DNA of 64,000 bases from Bacillota bacterium (GCA_023410445.1 JAEYPT010000008.1:372001-436000); one strand, 5' to 3'. Positions 17,243 to 26,886 are shown, numbered from the stretch's first letter. The notes: generated from the letters alone by a model not told the origin. A program made the numbers and translations.

Positions 17243-17730
17243 GACGATTCACCGCCGTTCCAATAAAAATCTCCGCTTTTGCCCCCGGACTTGCTCACCA
17301 GATGAATCCCCGTTAATTCCATATTCTTATCGATCGCCTTGCACATATCATAAACCGTCAGAAGTGCAATCGACGCGCCGGTTAGCGCCTCCATTTCCAC
17401 CCCCGTTTTTCCATCGATGCTTACCGTGCAGACTGCGGTAATGATTCCGCCTTCCCGATCGATTTCAAAGTCGATGGAGCATTTGTTGATCGCAAGAGGA
17501 TGACACATCGGAATTAAGGAAGAGGTCTGTTTCGCCCCAAGAATTCCTGCCACCGTGGCAACCCCTAAAACGTCGCCTTTTTTCACCGTATGGCCGGAAA
17601 CCGCAGCGATTATTTCGGGGCTGACCCGAATGCTTCCCTTGGCCACGGCAACTCTTGTCGTAACGGGCTTTCCGGAAACATCGACCATCACGGCGTTACC
17701 GTCACTGTCAAAATGCGTAAACTCTCCCAT
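17239..17730 (-). CDS. moaC: Cyclic pyranopterin monophosphate synthase MoaC
   Basis: Converts the MoaA product to cPMP. It has 163 residues. Signatures are LIPMCHPLAI, EMEALTGASIALLTVYDMCK and the C-terminal KSGGKSGDF. It is coupled to moaA by a four-base overlap, 62 bases after the hypC-hypD gene. moaD/moaE and moeA are not in this run; a MoeA-like gene is in the mop island. Confidence 0.96.
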   Translation of the reverse strand: MGEFTHFDSDGNAVMVDVSGKPVTTRVAVAKGSIRVSPEIIAAVSGHTVKKGDVLGVATVAGILGAKQTSSLIPMCHPLAINKCSIDFEIDREGGIITAVCTVSIDGKTGVEMEALTGASIALLTVYDMCKAIDKNMELTGIHLVSKSGGKSGDFYWNGGESS

Positions 17731-17792
17731 GTAACAACCCTCTCATTCTTCACGGACGGAACAACTTTAAGCCCAGCGGCCGTATTCCGAAT

Positions 17793-19046
17793 TTAACTGC
17801 GGTTGACATATGCGATGCTGCAGGCGCCTTCTCCTGTAATCATGCAGGGGCCCGCCGGGTTTGCGGGGGTGCATTTTCTTCCGAAATTGGGGCACATCGT
17901 CGGCTTCATTCCCTTCAGGACTTCGCCGCACATGCAAGCCTGCGCGTCTTCTCCGCTAATTTCAGGCATTTTCAGGCCATATTTTGCCTCGGCGTCAAAC
18001 CGTAAGTATTGATTCTTCAACACCAACCGGGAATTCGGCAGAACGCCGATTCCCCTCCAGTTTGCGTCTTTTAAGGTAAAGGTTTCGTCGATCAGTTTTT
18101 GGGCCTGAACATTTCCCTGCTCTTTTACCACATTTTTGTATTGATTCATGGCGCAGCTGCTTTTTTTGCCGTACTGAACCATCGCCTGCAGGACAGCCTC
18201 CAGAATATCGGTCGGTTCGAAGCCTCCGATTACACACGGCAGGCCATATTCCCGAACGATTCGGTCAAAGGGAGCTGTTCCGGTTACCATCGCCACATGC
18301 CCAGGGCAAAGGAGAATGTCGATATCCGCATGGGAAATAACGTATTCGATTGCAGGCGGAGTAATCCGGTGGGCCGAAATGATGGAAAAATTATCCCTGT
18401 TTCCAGCTTCCTGAATCACTGCAGCCGTGCCGGGCGCGGTGGTTTCAAATCCGACCGCGAAATGTACCACTTCCGATTTTGTCGTTTTTGCAAGCTCCAG
18501 CGCCTGTGAGATATCATAAACCATCCGAACGTCGACGCCTTCCAGCCTGAGTTTTTCCAAGGAGCCCCATCTTGTCGGCACCCGCAGGAGATCCCCGAAG
18601 GTAGTAAAAACGATGTTCTCCTTTTTCACCAGATCCAGACCCATTGCAATTTCTTCTTCCGGCGTCACGCAAACCGGGCAGCCGGGGCCGCTCAACAGAT
18701 GGATATTGGAGGGCAAAAGGTCGCGCAGGGAATACTGAACGATCGTATTTTCATGCGTGCCGCAGAAATTCATGATTTTCAGTTCCCGTTCCTGCAGCCT
18801 TCGATTCTCCTTTTCAATCGCGTCAAGAAGTTGTCTGGCATAGGCATCCGTCGCAACCACGTCGCGGTAAATCTTTCTGGGGTCTTTTACGATTTCGGTT
18901 GCAAAACCGGCATGAACGGCCACGGTATCGCCGATTTTAACTGTCGGCAGCAGCGTAATAGAAACCTCTTTCCGCGCTCCCCGGAAGCTGACGACGGCAT
19001 CTTTCCCCTCAAGCTCGATCACCTCCCCGAATGCCGCAACACACAT
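17793..19046 (-). CDS. hypD: HypC-HypD fusion, hydrogenase Fe(CN)2CO maturation
   Basis: 417 residues in two parts. Residues 1-75 are HypC/HybG-like, starting MCVAAFGEVIELEG; free HypC proteins start Met-Cys and use that Cys to carry the iron group. From about 90 the protein is HypD: FCGTHENTIVQYSLRDLLP, GPGCPVCVTPEEE and a C-terminal cysteine cluster (MCPNFGRKC). ATG 19046 is chosen because it makes Cys residue 2 and lies six bases after AAGGTG; a GTG three codons earlier would bury the Cys. HypC and HypD normally form a complex, so the fusion makes a permanent partner pair. No separate hypC was found. Confidence 0.93.
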   Translation of the reverse strand: MCVAAFGEVIELEGKDAVVSFRGARKEVSITLLPTVKIGDTVAVHAGFATEIVKDPRKIYRDVVATDAYARQLLDAIEKENRRLQERELKIMNFCGTHENTIVQYSLRDLLPSNIHLLSGPGCPVCVTPEEEIAMGLDLVKKENIVFTTFGDLLRVPTRWGSLEKLRLEGVDVRMVYDISQALELAKTTKSEVVHFAVGFETTAPGTAAVIQEAGNRDNFSIISAHRITPPAIEYVISHADIDILLCPGHVAMVTGTAPFDRIVREYGLPCVIGGFEPTDILEAVLQAMVQYGKKSSCAMNQYKNVVKEQGNVQAQKLIDETFTLKDANWRGIGVLPNSRLVLKNQYLRFDAEAKYGLKMPEISGEDAQACMCGEVLKGMKPTMCPNFGRKCTPANPAGPCMITGEGACSIAYVNRS

Positions 19047-19076
19047 CGCTTTCACCTTCCCTGAAATTGGCTTTGT

Positions 19077-19418
19077 TTATTCGACCTCCAGACTGTCGAT
19101 GTACAATTCATTGCCGGAAATAATTTTCATGCTTTTCTTGCCGCAGACAGCGCACTCGGAAAACGGAATTTTCGTCTCATATTCATTGCCGCAGATCCGG
19201 CACCTCACCCGGACCGGGACACGACGTATGACCAGTTCTGCGCCTTCCAGCGCCGTTGCCTGAACATACATCTCGAAACAAAGCTTCATGGTCGTGTCTT
19301 CGACCCCGGTTAACTCCCCTACAACCAGCCTGACCTGCATGACTCGCTTCACATCGTGTTCTTTGATCTGTTCTTTAATTACTTCGCAGATGCTTCTTAC
19401 CATCGCAAGCTCGTGCAA
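19077..19418 (-). CDS. hypA: Hydrogenase nickel-insertion protein HypA
   Basis: 113 residues. It starts MHELAMVRSICEVI with the nickel-binding MHE; the zinc site is CRICGNEY ... CAVCGKK. It works with HypB (33.2 kb) to insert nickel. Its position directly after cooH matches CO-induced hydrogenase operons, which also carry hypA. Confidence 0.96.
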   Translation of the reverse strand: MHELAMVRSICEVIKEQIKEHDVKRVMQVRLVVGELTGVEDTTMKLCFEMYVQATALEGAELVIRRVPVRVRCRICGNEYETKIPFSECAVCGKKSMKIISGNELYIDSLEVE

Positions 19419-19448
19419 TTAAAGGCACCTCTCTCCGGGTTCCAGCCG

Positions 19449-20531
19449 TTAGCGTTCAGTACAGGAAATGCAGGGGTCCACGCTGCCGACTATAACCGGG
19501 ATATCCGCAATTTTGTAACCGGGCATCATAACGCTCAGAGCTCCCCAGTTCGGATAGGTGGGAACTCTCCATTTGATGCGTTCCGGAATCGGCGTTCCGT
19601 TCGTGCGCGCGTAATAAATCAGCTCGCCTCTGGGCGCTTCCGATTTCGCAATCGCTTCGCCTGCGGGAATATCCGGCATACAGCCGAGGTCGGTTGGGCC
19701 CTCCGGCATATCTTTCAGGCACTGCTCAATAATCCGGATGGATTCCGAGACTTCCTGCAGCCGGACGAGAAGCCTTGAAAAAACATCGCCGTTCTTTTCG
19801 ACGACCGGGTTCACCTTGAGTTTGTCATAGGCAGCGTAGGGGTTGTCCACCCGCACGTCATACCCGACCCCGGAAGCCCTTGCGACCGGCCCGACGACCC
19901 CGTATTCTATCGCCTTGTCCGTCGGAAGAACGCCCACGTTTTCCGTACGGCGGCGAATGGAGGCATCCGTCCTGCAGATTTTCGTAATTTCCTCCAGCGG
20001 CTTTTTCAGCTTTTCGAGGGTTGTGAGGATATATTGCTTTTGCTCGGGAGAAATATCATATCTTACTCCCCCAATGGTATTGACGGAAAGATTCATGCGG
20101 TTCCCGAATACGGATTCTTTCAGATCCTGCATGGTTTCCCGAAGCTCCATCGCATGCATAAAGAGGGAGTCAAAGCCGATGATATGCGGGAGAATACCGA
20201 TATTGAACAGGTGCGAGGAGATCCGCTTAATTTCATCGGCAATTGCCCGCAGATACTCCGCCCTTTCCGGAATCTGGATTCCTGCCAGTTTTTCCAAAGC
20301 CATGCAGTAGGTAAACGGATGATTATTGGAACACAGAGAACAGACCCGCTCCGTAAGCGTCAGATTCTGATAAAAATTCCGCTGCATGGTTAGAAATTCG
20401 ATTCCGCGGTGAACGTGTCCGGCATTGATTTCGAGGCCGACAACGGTTTCGCCCTCAACCTGAAGCTTAAAATAGATCGGCTCTTCCAATACTACATGCA
20501 CCGGGCCGATGGGAATGTTATAGCTGCTCAT
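19449..20531 (-). CDS. cooH: Coo-type energy-converting [NiFe] hydrogenase large subunit
   Basis: Catalytic subunit, related to NuoD, 360 residues. The [NiFe] ligands are C64/C67 (ERVCSLCSNN) and C354/C357 (DPCISCTER). The protein ends right after that last motif, so there is no C-terminal extension to be cleaved, as known for CooH. All four cysteines show it is a hydrogenase and not a complex I relative. The N-terminus overlaps cooU by 14 bases. Confidence 0.95.
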   Translation of the reverse strand: MSSYNIPIGPVHVVLEEPIYFKLQVEGETVVGLEINAGHVHRGIEFLTMQRNFYQNLTLTERVCSLCSNNHPFTYCMALEKLAGIQIPERAEYLRAIADEIKRISSHLFNIGILPHIIGFDSLFMHAMELRETMQDLKESVFGNRMNLSVNTIGGVRYDISPEQKQYILTTLEKLKKPLEEITKICRTDASIRRRTENVGVLPTDKAIEYGVVGPVARASGVGYDVRVDNPYAAYDKLKVNPVVEKNGDVFSRLLVRLQEVSESIRIIEQCLKDMPEGPTDLGCMPDIPAGEAIAKSEAPRGELIYYARTNGTPIPERIKWRVPTYPNWGALSVMMPGYKIADIPVIVGSVDPCISCTER

Positions 20532-21108
20532 TGGAATTGTCCCCCTTCCGGTTGGATTCCATGATTTTTTCCCACAGCGTGTTGGTGCTGGCGCCGTTTA
20601 GAGCCTCCGACAGCGGAATCATGGTATGGTCCTGCATCGCAATATCCTTATCCAGAAACAGTCGCTTCGGATTTGGATGGCCCTGAAGCTTAATATTGAA
20701 AAGCTCCTGCATTTCCCGCTCGTGCCAGTCCGCGCTGAGGAGGATCGGCGTGATCGATTTCACGGTTCTTTTCTCATCCGGCAGGGTAATGGCTGCCGTT
20801 AAATTGATCTGGTCAAAATAGAAGTGGTAGTTGACAACGACCTGAATCGGTTTCTCCGCCGGAACATCCGCCTCAGGGGCCGGAACCTGTTTGGCTAAGG
20901 GCGAAGGAGTATTCAGAGGAGATATCGTCATAACTCTCCCCTTCAAATCGGCTACGATTTTGGCAACGGCAACAATATCGTCCGGATTCTCCAAACTGCA
21001 CCAGCCGCAGACAACACCCTTCCGGTCAATATCCCATTTCAGATGGAATTTTTCACCCAGTCTCCGGGTCATCCGGATATGGAACTGATTCATTGCCTCA
21101 TCTTTCAT
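20518..21108 (-). CDS. cooU: Coo-type hydrogenase NuoC-like subunit
   Basis: NuoC/30-kDa family subunit joining large and small subunits. It has 196 residues from ATG 21108, the start that overlaps the cooX stop; GTG 21123 and ATG 21093 are alternatives. The signature is LSADWHEREMQELFNIKLQG followed by HPNPKRLFLD. A short Pro/Ala-rich insert (PLAKQVPAPEADVPAEKP) lies in the middle. Order and size correspond to CooU. Confidence 0.88.
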   Translation of the reverse strand: MKDEAMNQFHIRMTRRLGEKFHLKWDIDRKGVVCGWCSLENPDDIVAVAKIVADLKGRVMTISPLNTPSPLAKQVPAPEADVPAEKPIQVVVNYHFYFDQINLTAAITLPDEKRTVKSITPILLSADWHEREMQELFNIKLQGHPNPKRLFLDKDIAMQDHTMIPLSEALNGASTNTLWEKIMESNRKGDNSNEQL

Positions 21109-21616
21109 GGTTTGGACACGCACCTTCCCATAGAACTTTTCTGCGGCATTTCGGGCACATTTTGCTTAAGCCACGTGTGTCGCCTTCCGTGCCATAAATC
21201 TTCTCCACCATTGCCGGCGAAAGCGGTACGATCGGCTCACCGCAGCAGACGCAAGGCTGTTTCTTCACATAAGTTTTTTCAATATAATTGTATTTATCCT
21301 CCTGCAGATGAGCGGTATGGTAATCGGTTGTCAAATGAATGGCGCCGTTCGGGCAGTAATACTCGCAAAGTCCACAGAAGGTGCAGGTGTCGTGCCATAC
21401 GACAAAATCAATCCCTTTTTGATCCTCGGACTCCTGAATCTTGATCGCGCCGCCGGCGCAGACATATTCGCACAAATGGCAGGCCACGCAGGCCGCGGGA
21501 TCGTGCTTAATTTTCCCCCTCAGCTTATCCGGTGCTGGCGAATCCTCGAAGGGATATGCGATGGTAGACGGGCCCTTCGCCAGATTTTGTAGAATAACCT
21601 TTAAAAATGCAGCCAT
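21098..21616 (-). CDS. cooX: Coo-type hydrogenase ferredoxin-like subunit (NuoI family)
   Basis: Electron-transfer subunit, 172 residues. Two [4Fe-4S] motifs are seen: CVACHLCEYVCAGGAI and CTFCGLCEYYCPNGAI. A further C-terminal cysteine set (CVCCGEPI, CPKCRRK) resembles a zinc or extra cluster site. It is predicted to pass electrons from the external ferredoxin to the small subunit. Confidence 0.92.
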   Translation of the reverse strand: MAAFLKVILQNLAKGPSTIAYPFEDSPAPDKLRGKIKHDPAACVACHLCEYVCAGGAIKIQESEDQKGIDFVVWHDTCTFCGLCEYYCPNGAIHLTTDYHTAHLQEDKYNYIEKTYVKKQPCVCCGEPIVPLSPAMVEKIYGTEGDTRGLSKMCPKCRRKVLWEGACPNHER

Positions 21617-21627
21617 GAATATCCCCC

Positions 21628-22059
21628 CTAGAACTTCTTCTTCCAGATTTCAATTGCCATTGCAATCCCGTCGATAATCGCCTGCGGCCGCGGGGGGCAC
21701 CCCGGAACGTTAACGTCAACCGGGATGTAGGAGTCCAGTTGGGTCTTAACCGAGTAGCTCTCCCGGAAAACCCCGCCCGAAATCGGGCAGATGCCGACCG
21801 CCACAACAACCTTAGGTTCTGGAATCTCGTTATAAACACGGAGGACCTTATCTCGGACAACCGCCGTAACCGGTCCTGAAATCAGCACAATGTCCGCGTG
21901 CTTTGGACTTCCGCAATACCGGCAGCCGAGCCGTTCGACATCATACCGGGGAATCAGTGCGGTTGTCGCCATTTCAACATCGCATCCGTTGCACGAACCG
22001 GCATTGATCCGGTAAATCCAGGGAGATTTCTGCACGATCTTCTGAAGCAGCTCTGCCAT
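21628..22059 (-). CDS. cooL: Coo-type hydrogenase small subunit (NuoB family)
   Basis: Carries the proximal [4Fe-4S] cluster: C23/C26 in NAGSCNGCDVEM, then VAVGICPISGG and VPGCPPRP. It has 143 residues from ATG 22059 after GGAGG; the longer reading overlaps cooK and has no good site. A pair of extra cysteines (GCRYCGS) is present. Confidence 0.94.
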   Translation of the reverse strand: MAELLQKIVQKSPWIYRINAGSCNGCDVEMATTALIPRYDVERLGCRYCGSPKHADIVLISGPVTAVVRDKVLRVYNEIPEPKVVVAVGICPISGGVFRESYSVKTQLDSYIPVDVNVPGCPPRPQAIIDGIAMAIEIWKKKF

Positions 22060-22072
22060 ATCATTTTCCTCC

Positions 22073-23041
22073 CTATATTCTGACACAAAGCAGCGTCAGC
22101 ACCAAACTTACCAATGCCAGAGCGGTGGGTGCCAGCAGATAAAATTTATAGGCCTGATCCAGACGCATTCTGGCCCTCGAAGCCCGGACAATCGTAACCG
22201 TAAACAGGGTTAGAATCAGGCATTTCAGGAGAAACCACAGCAAATCAATCAACCAGAAGCCCCCGATTCCCGTCGGGAAAAACAGCGCGACGGTCAGAGC
22301 GGAAAGTACCAACATTTTCAGTCCGCCGGTCAGCTTAAACATGGCAAGCCCTATGCCCGAATATTCAAGGAGTGGACCTTCGGTAATTTCGGTTTCCGCT
22401 TCCGGAATATCAAATGGCACTACCCCGAGCGTTCCGGGAATACAGCACAGCAGCGCAAGAAACGCGGGGAGCATCGGCAAATCGAACAGGAGGGAGCCTT
22501 TGCTCAGCTGGTAATTGACGATGCCGCTCAGCGAAAAGACAGCCGTTCCCCCCATCGCCGTCCCGACCCGCATTCCTACCGTCAGAAAAACGATCAGCAG
22601 CGGGATTTCATACGCCAGCATCATGGTAACTTCCCGGGAAAGTCCGACGGCGCTGTAAGGTGACCCGGAGGCCGACGCCCCGATGATCAGGGCAAGTGCC
22701 GGCGTCGACAGCAGATACAGAATAACCAGAAGGTCGCCGGACTGGTATAGACCGGAATAGATGCCCGTGACGGGAATGACGGCAATTGCCGCGAGCATTC
22801 CCGCAAAGCCGAGAAGCGGAGCGGCCCGGAACGCGGCGGCGTTGGCGGTTCTCGGGATCAGTGTTTCCTTCTGCGACAGCTTTACCATGTCAAGGTACGG
22901 CTGGTAAACGGGAGGGCCGACTCGCCTCTGCATCCTCGCATACAGTTTCCGGTCTACGCCGGTGAGGAACAGCCCCATCAGAACGGCAAAAAGGCCTCCG
23001 GGAAAAATCAGAATGTTGAAAAGAAGTTCTGCTATATTCAT
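22073..23041 (-). CDS. cooK: Coo-type hydrogenase membrane subunit (NuoH family)
   Basis: Membrane anchor related to NuoH/EchB/HycD. It has 322 residues and about eight helices. The matrix-loop signature RRVGPPVYQPYLDMVKL and the FDIPEAETEITEGPLLEYSG block are conserved in ion-pumping relatives. ATG overlaps the cooM stop by four bases. Confidence 0.95.
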   Translation of the reverse strand: MNIAELLFNILIFPGGLFAVLMGLFLTGVDRKLYARMQRRVGPPVYQPYLDMVKLSQKETLIPRTANAAAFRAAPLLGFAGMLAAIAVIPVTGIYSGLYQSGDLLVILYLLSTPALALIIGASASGSPYSAVGLSREVTMMLAYEIPLLIVFLTVGMRVGTAMGGTAVFSLSGIVNYQLSKGSLLFDLPMLPAFLALLCCIPGTLGVVPFDIPEAETEITEGPLLEYSGIGLAMFKLTGGLKMLVLSALTVALFFPTGIGGFWLIDLLWFLLKCLILTLFTVTIVRASRARMRLDQAYKFYLLAPTALALVSLVLTLLCVRI

Positions 23042-26000
23042 TTTTCCTCCGCCTCCTCGCCATCACCGAACACGGGGATTATGGCTTTGTGCAGTTTTTT
23101 CACCAGTTTTACGGGTGTCTCATACAGGTTCTGAGCGGACACGTTGACCGCATCCGAATCAAGATCGGTCACGCCGCAGGTGTAGGCATCGATATACCGG
23201 ACCTTTCGGCTACCGGAGAACAGGAACACCGCGCCGACGGCAAGCCCCAGAAGGAGCGCAGTCGTAACGGTACCAACCTGCCAGGTGCCGAGCGGGGTAT
23301 TGATGCTGAACAGCGAATAGGACGGCGGTGCGATACCCGCCAGACCCAGCACTTTCGAAATAACGGAAATAGGGAGTCCGGGCATAACACCGAACAGAAT
23401 GCTCACCGCGGACAGAACTCCCATCGGCACTAGCATGGTCCACGGTGCCTCTTTGACATTCTCAGAGGATTTCGAGGGAACTCCGAAGAATACCGAATGC
23501 ATGAATTTTACAAAGTAGGCCATGGTAAACACGCTGCCGACCAGCGATAGGATGGCAAGGAAGACCTGACCTTTCTGCATGCAAGCTTCATAAATAATCC
23601 ACTTGGAGGTAAATCCGCTGAATGGTGGAATACCGGCCAGCGAGAGCGCTCCGACCAAGAAGAACGTCATCGTCACCGGCATTTTTCTGCCCAGCCCGCT
23701 GACTTCGTCCAGATTGTGGGCATGGGCCTGTACCATAATCGCGCCTGCTGCAAGGAACAGGAGGTCTTTAAAAAACATGTGGTTTACAAAATGCAGCATT
23801 GCGCCGGTTATCCCCAGCGTGGAACCGAGGCTCAGGCCGAGGATAATATAACCGATCTGGCTGACGGTGCTGTAAATGAGCAGGCGCTTGATTCCGCGCT
23901 GCACCAGTGCCATCGCACCGGCATACAGAATCGTAAATCCGCCGACCCACGACACCACGCTCATCACAACCGGGCTGCCGCCGGCCATTCCGAGGCGGGC
24001 AAACACAACGGCGCCTCCCATGAGGAAAAAGAGCTTAATCAGCCCATATGGCGCGCTCTTTAAAAGCACCGAAGAAATATATCCGCTGACGGGGGTCGGG
24101 GCAGTCGCCGGATGCATCTGGTAATCGATGCGGAACGGCAGCACGGCGGCCTTCATCAAAAAACCGACGGCGATGAGAACAAGGCCCAGCCCAGCCGTGC
24201 CAAGGTCCATGCTCTTCAGTCGCTCCGCAAGCACGGTCATCTCGAAGGTGCCCGCTTTTGCCGTTAGGATGAGTATTCCTAAAAACGCAATACTCGCGCC
24301 GATATAGTTGAAGATAAAGTACTTGAAGCCTTCCTTGAGTGCGTCCTTCGTTTCCTCATGGATAATGGAGAAGTACAGTGTCCAGCTGCTCATGATCTCC
24401 CAGAAGATGAAGAAGGAGAAGAAATCTTTGCTGGTGGCAACGCCGATGAGTCCCCCAATCATCATCAGGAAGAACATATAATAGCGGTTTTGGGCGTGCG
24501 CGTGGCCCATGTAGCCAAGGGAGTACAGCATATTGAGCAGGCCAACAAAGGAAATCAGCAGCGCGAAGCTGAGCGAATACACGTCGAACGACGCGTGGGA
24601 AGCCGCAACTGCGGCAAGCGTGGCAACCATCACGGCAACGGAGGTCCAGCCTGCGACCTTCGGCGAACGTTTGCCCAGGAAATAGGCCAGCAGGCCGCCA
24701 AGCATCGGAATCATAATGATGACCGGCCAGGTCACCTGAATCTGAGGGACGGCAGCCATCGCCATTCCGCCTTTTGCCGCGACGAAATTTGCAGCAGTGA
24801 CGACGAGGTCGAGTCCGAACTGCGGGAACAGCCCGTTGAAAAGCACCAGCCCGGTAAGGAGGCCGATTGGGATCAGCATGGTCAGGGGGGCTTCTTTTAC
24901 GGGAGGTCCCTCATACTTTTCAAAGAAAACCGTTTTAATAAGCCTGATATAGTAGATCGCCGCTATCATGCTGCCCAGCAAAATCAACGCCGCAATGTAC
25001 CAGTACCCGGCGCTGACGGCAGCATAGAGCATAAGGAACTTACTGATAAAACCGTTGAACGGGGGTAGACCCATAATCGACAGAATGCCGATCGACATGC
25101 AGCCTGCGGTAAAAGGCATTACTTTTCCGATTCCCTTGAACGCGGTGATCTCTCTGGTTTTCAGCCGGTATACCAGCGCGCCTACGGCAAGGAAGAGCAT
25201 TCCCTTGATGATCGCGTGGTTCATCACGTGATAGAAGCTCGCAACCATACCGAGGTAGGTTCCAAGCCCGAGCGTGGTAATGATCTCACCCACCTGAGCC
25301 ATGGTGGAGTACGCCAGAAGGCGTTTGATGTCTTTCTGAAGCAGCGCCATAATTTCGCCGTAAAACAGCGTTGCCAGTCCCAGAATGGAAACAGCCAGTC
25401 CAATATAGGAAAACCCACCGACCGAACCCAGCTTTGCCAGCAGTCCTGCTCCGAAAACCGCAAACAGCACCCGAACGATGCCGTAAACGCCGATTTTCGT
25501 CAGGATACCGGAAAGGATGGATGAAACGGGAGAAGGGGCTGCTGGATGCGCTTCTGGCAGCCAACTGTGCATCGGCACAAGGCCCGCTTTCACGCCGGCT
25601 CCGATCACAAACATGACGGCGACCGCAATCAGCAATCCGGGCTCCATTCCGGAAAGCTTACCCGAAACAGCCTGCATATCGAGGGTTCCGGCATTCTTCT
25701 GCAGCAGCAGGATCGCATACTGCATGACATAAGCACCGGAGGTACACATCATAAAGTATTTGAAACCGGCCTTCAGCGATCGGTCGGACGGTTCCTGAAT
25801 GATCAGCAGATACGAAGACCAGGTCATGAGTTCCCAGAACACATAGAAGTTGCCGAATTGGGTGCTTGTAGCTACGCCGAGCAGACTTCCCAACGTCAGC
25901 AGCAGAAAGAAAAAATAGCGGTTATTATGCTCTTCCCCTTTGAAATATCCGACGGAATACAGCGAAGCCATCAGGACAAGCAGCGAAATGACCAGAGAAA

Positions 26001-26841
26001 ACAGTCTGGAAAGGCCATCTACACTCCCGTCCATCCAAACCATTCCGACGGTCGCCGCGCAAATACCCACCGCAAGAAAGCCCCTGAGCTTCGGCATAAA
26101 ACGGCCGACGATGAAAACGGCAAAGGCCCCGACATAAGGGACCAAAACCATTGCAGGCCATTGGGAATCAAAAACCGGAAGCTCCGCAATTCGGACTCCA
26201 AAGAACGAATGCGCCAGCTCCCCACTGAACTGAATCATCGGCTCGGGGAACAGAGAAGTCAGCGCGGTAAGGACCGCAAGAACGGTCGCAGCTCCATAAC
26301 CGATGTTGAGCCCCGCCGACGTGCGGTTCTCATTCCCGGTATTCTCTTCCGCCTCGGCAAAGCAGATCACATGCAGAGTCCGGATAAAATACCACGCTTC
26401 GATGACGCTGCCCAGTACGGCGGCGGCAGCCAAAACATACTGGCCGGTTTCAATATTGGAGTACACAATTAAGAACTTGCTGACGGAACCTTTAAACGGA
26501 GAAAGACCCATGACGGAAAAGACGCCGAAGGCAAGCAGGACAGCGGCAAATGGCATCGCTTTTCCGGTCCCTTTCAGTTGTTCTATGTACTGCGTTCCCC
26601 GATTTTTAACAATAAGAAATGCTGCAAGGAATACCAGCCCCCGCATAAGGATTTGATATTCCAGATGCAAAACGGCACCCGTTTGCCCGCCGAAGGTTCC
26701 GCTTCCGATTCCCAGCAGAATATATCCTACTTCGGCAATCGAAGAATAAACCAGCAGCATCGTCAGCTTTTCGGCCCTTAAAACGGCCATGATTTCAAAG
26801 AACAGCAATATGATTACGCCTGATAACGACAATGCGTTCAA
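23038..26841 (-). CDS. cooM: CooM-like giant antiporter-fold membrane subunit, three modules
   Basis: 1,267 residues, nearly all hydrophobic. Start TTG 26841, eight bases after GGGGAGG. It contains two full NuoL/M/N-type modules and one partial. Module 1 (about 1-215) has only the second half of the fold and its HxxxHxxxK-like site is degraded (LEYQILMRG). Module 2 (about 235-690) has the helix-5 Glu (YVFWELMTW), helix-7 Lys (GAGVKAGLVPMHSW) and YHVMNHAIIKG. Module 3 (about 715-1,200) has IFWEIMSSW, GFLMKAAVLPF and LHFVNHMFFKD. The tail is acidic (GDGEEAEEK). It is presumably the proton or sodium pump. Size and operon position match CooM of CO-oxidising hydrogenases as I recall them. Confidence 0.92.
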   Translation of the reverse strand: MNALSLSGVIILLFFEIMAVLRAEKLTMLLVYSSIAEVGYILLGIGSGTFGGQTGAVLHLEYQILMRGLVFLAAFLIVKNRGTQYIEQLKGTGKAMPFAAVLLAFGVFSVMGLSPFKGSVSKFLIVYSNIETGQYVLAAAAVLGSVIEAWYFIRTLHVICFAEAEENTGNENRTSAGLNIGYGAATVLAVLTALTSLFPEPMIQFSGELAHSFFGVRIAELPVFDSQWPAMVLVPYVGAFAVFIVGRFMPKLRGFLAVGICAATVGMVWMDGSVDGLSRLFSLVISLLVLMASLYSVGYFKGEEHNNRYFFFLLLTLGSLLGVATSTQFGNFYVFWELMTWSSYLLIIQEPSDRSLKAGFKYFMMCTSGAYVMQYAILLLQKNAGTLDMQAVSGKLSGMEPGLLIAVAVMFVIGAGVKAGLVPMHSWLPEAHPAAPSPVSSILSGILTKIGVYGIVRVLFAVFGAGLLAKLGSVGGFSYIGLAVSILGLATLFYGEIMALLQKDIKRLLAYSTMAQVGEIITTLGLGTYLGMVASFYHVMNHAIIKGMLFLAVGALVYRLKTREITAFKGIGKVMPFTAGCMSIGILSIMGLPPFNGFISKFLMLYAAVSAGYWYIAALILLGSMIAAIYYIRLIKTVFFEKYEGPPVKEAPLTMLIPIGLLTGLVLFNGLFPQFGLDLVVTAANFVAAKGGMAMAAVPQIQVTWPVIIMIPMLGGLLAYFLGKRSPKVAGWTSVAVMVATLAAVAASHASFDVYSLSFALLISFVGLLNMLYSLGYMGHAHAQNRYYMFFLMMIGGLIGVATSKDFFSFFIFWEIMSSWTLYFSIIHEETKDALKEGFKYFIFNYIGASIAFLGILILTAKAGTFEMTVLAERLKSMDLGTAGLGLVLIAVGFLMKAAVLPFRIDYQMHPATAPTPVSGYISSVLLKSAPYGLIKLFFLMGGAVVFARLGMAGGSPVVMSVVSWVGGFTILYAGAMALVQRGIKRLLIYSTVSQIGYIILGLSLGSTLGITGAMLHFVNHMFFKDLLFLAAGAIMVQAHAHNLDEVSGLGRKMPVTMTFFLVGALSLAGIPPFSGFTSKWIIYEACMQKGQVFLAILSLVGSVFTMAYFVKFMHSVFFGVPSKSSENVKEAPWTMLVPMGVLSAVSILFGVMPGLPISVISKVLGLAGIAPPSYSLFSINTPLGTWQVGTVTTALLLGLAVGAVFLFSGSRKVRYIDAYTCGVTDLDSDAVNVSAQNLYETPVKLVKKLHKAIIPVFGDGEEAEEK

Positions 26842-26886
26842 TCCGTTTACCTCCCCACAAAAATGTCCGCCTTTTAGCCGACCCCT

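Noticed and set aside
22060..22086. Longer start for cooL and similar upstream extensions of atpA, atpF, cooU, oppB and oppF
   Set aside because: The extensions overlap upstream genes or intergenic hairpins and lack ribosome sites; the internal starts are better placed and give family-length proteins.
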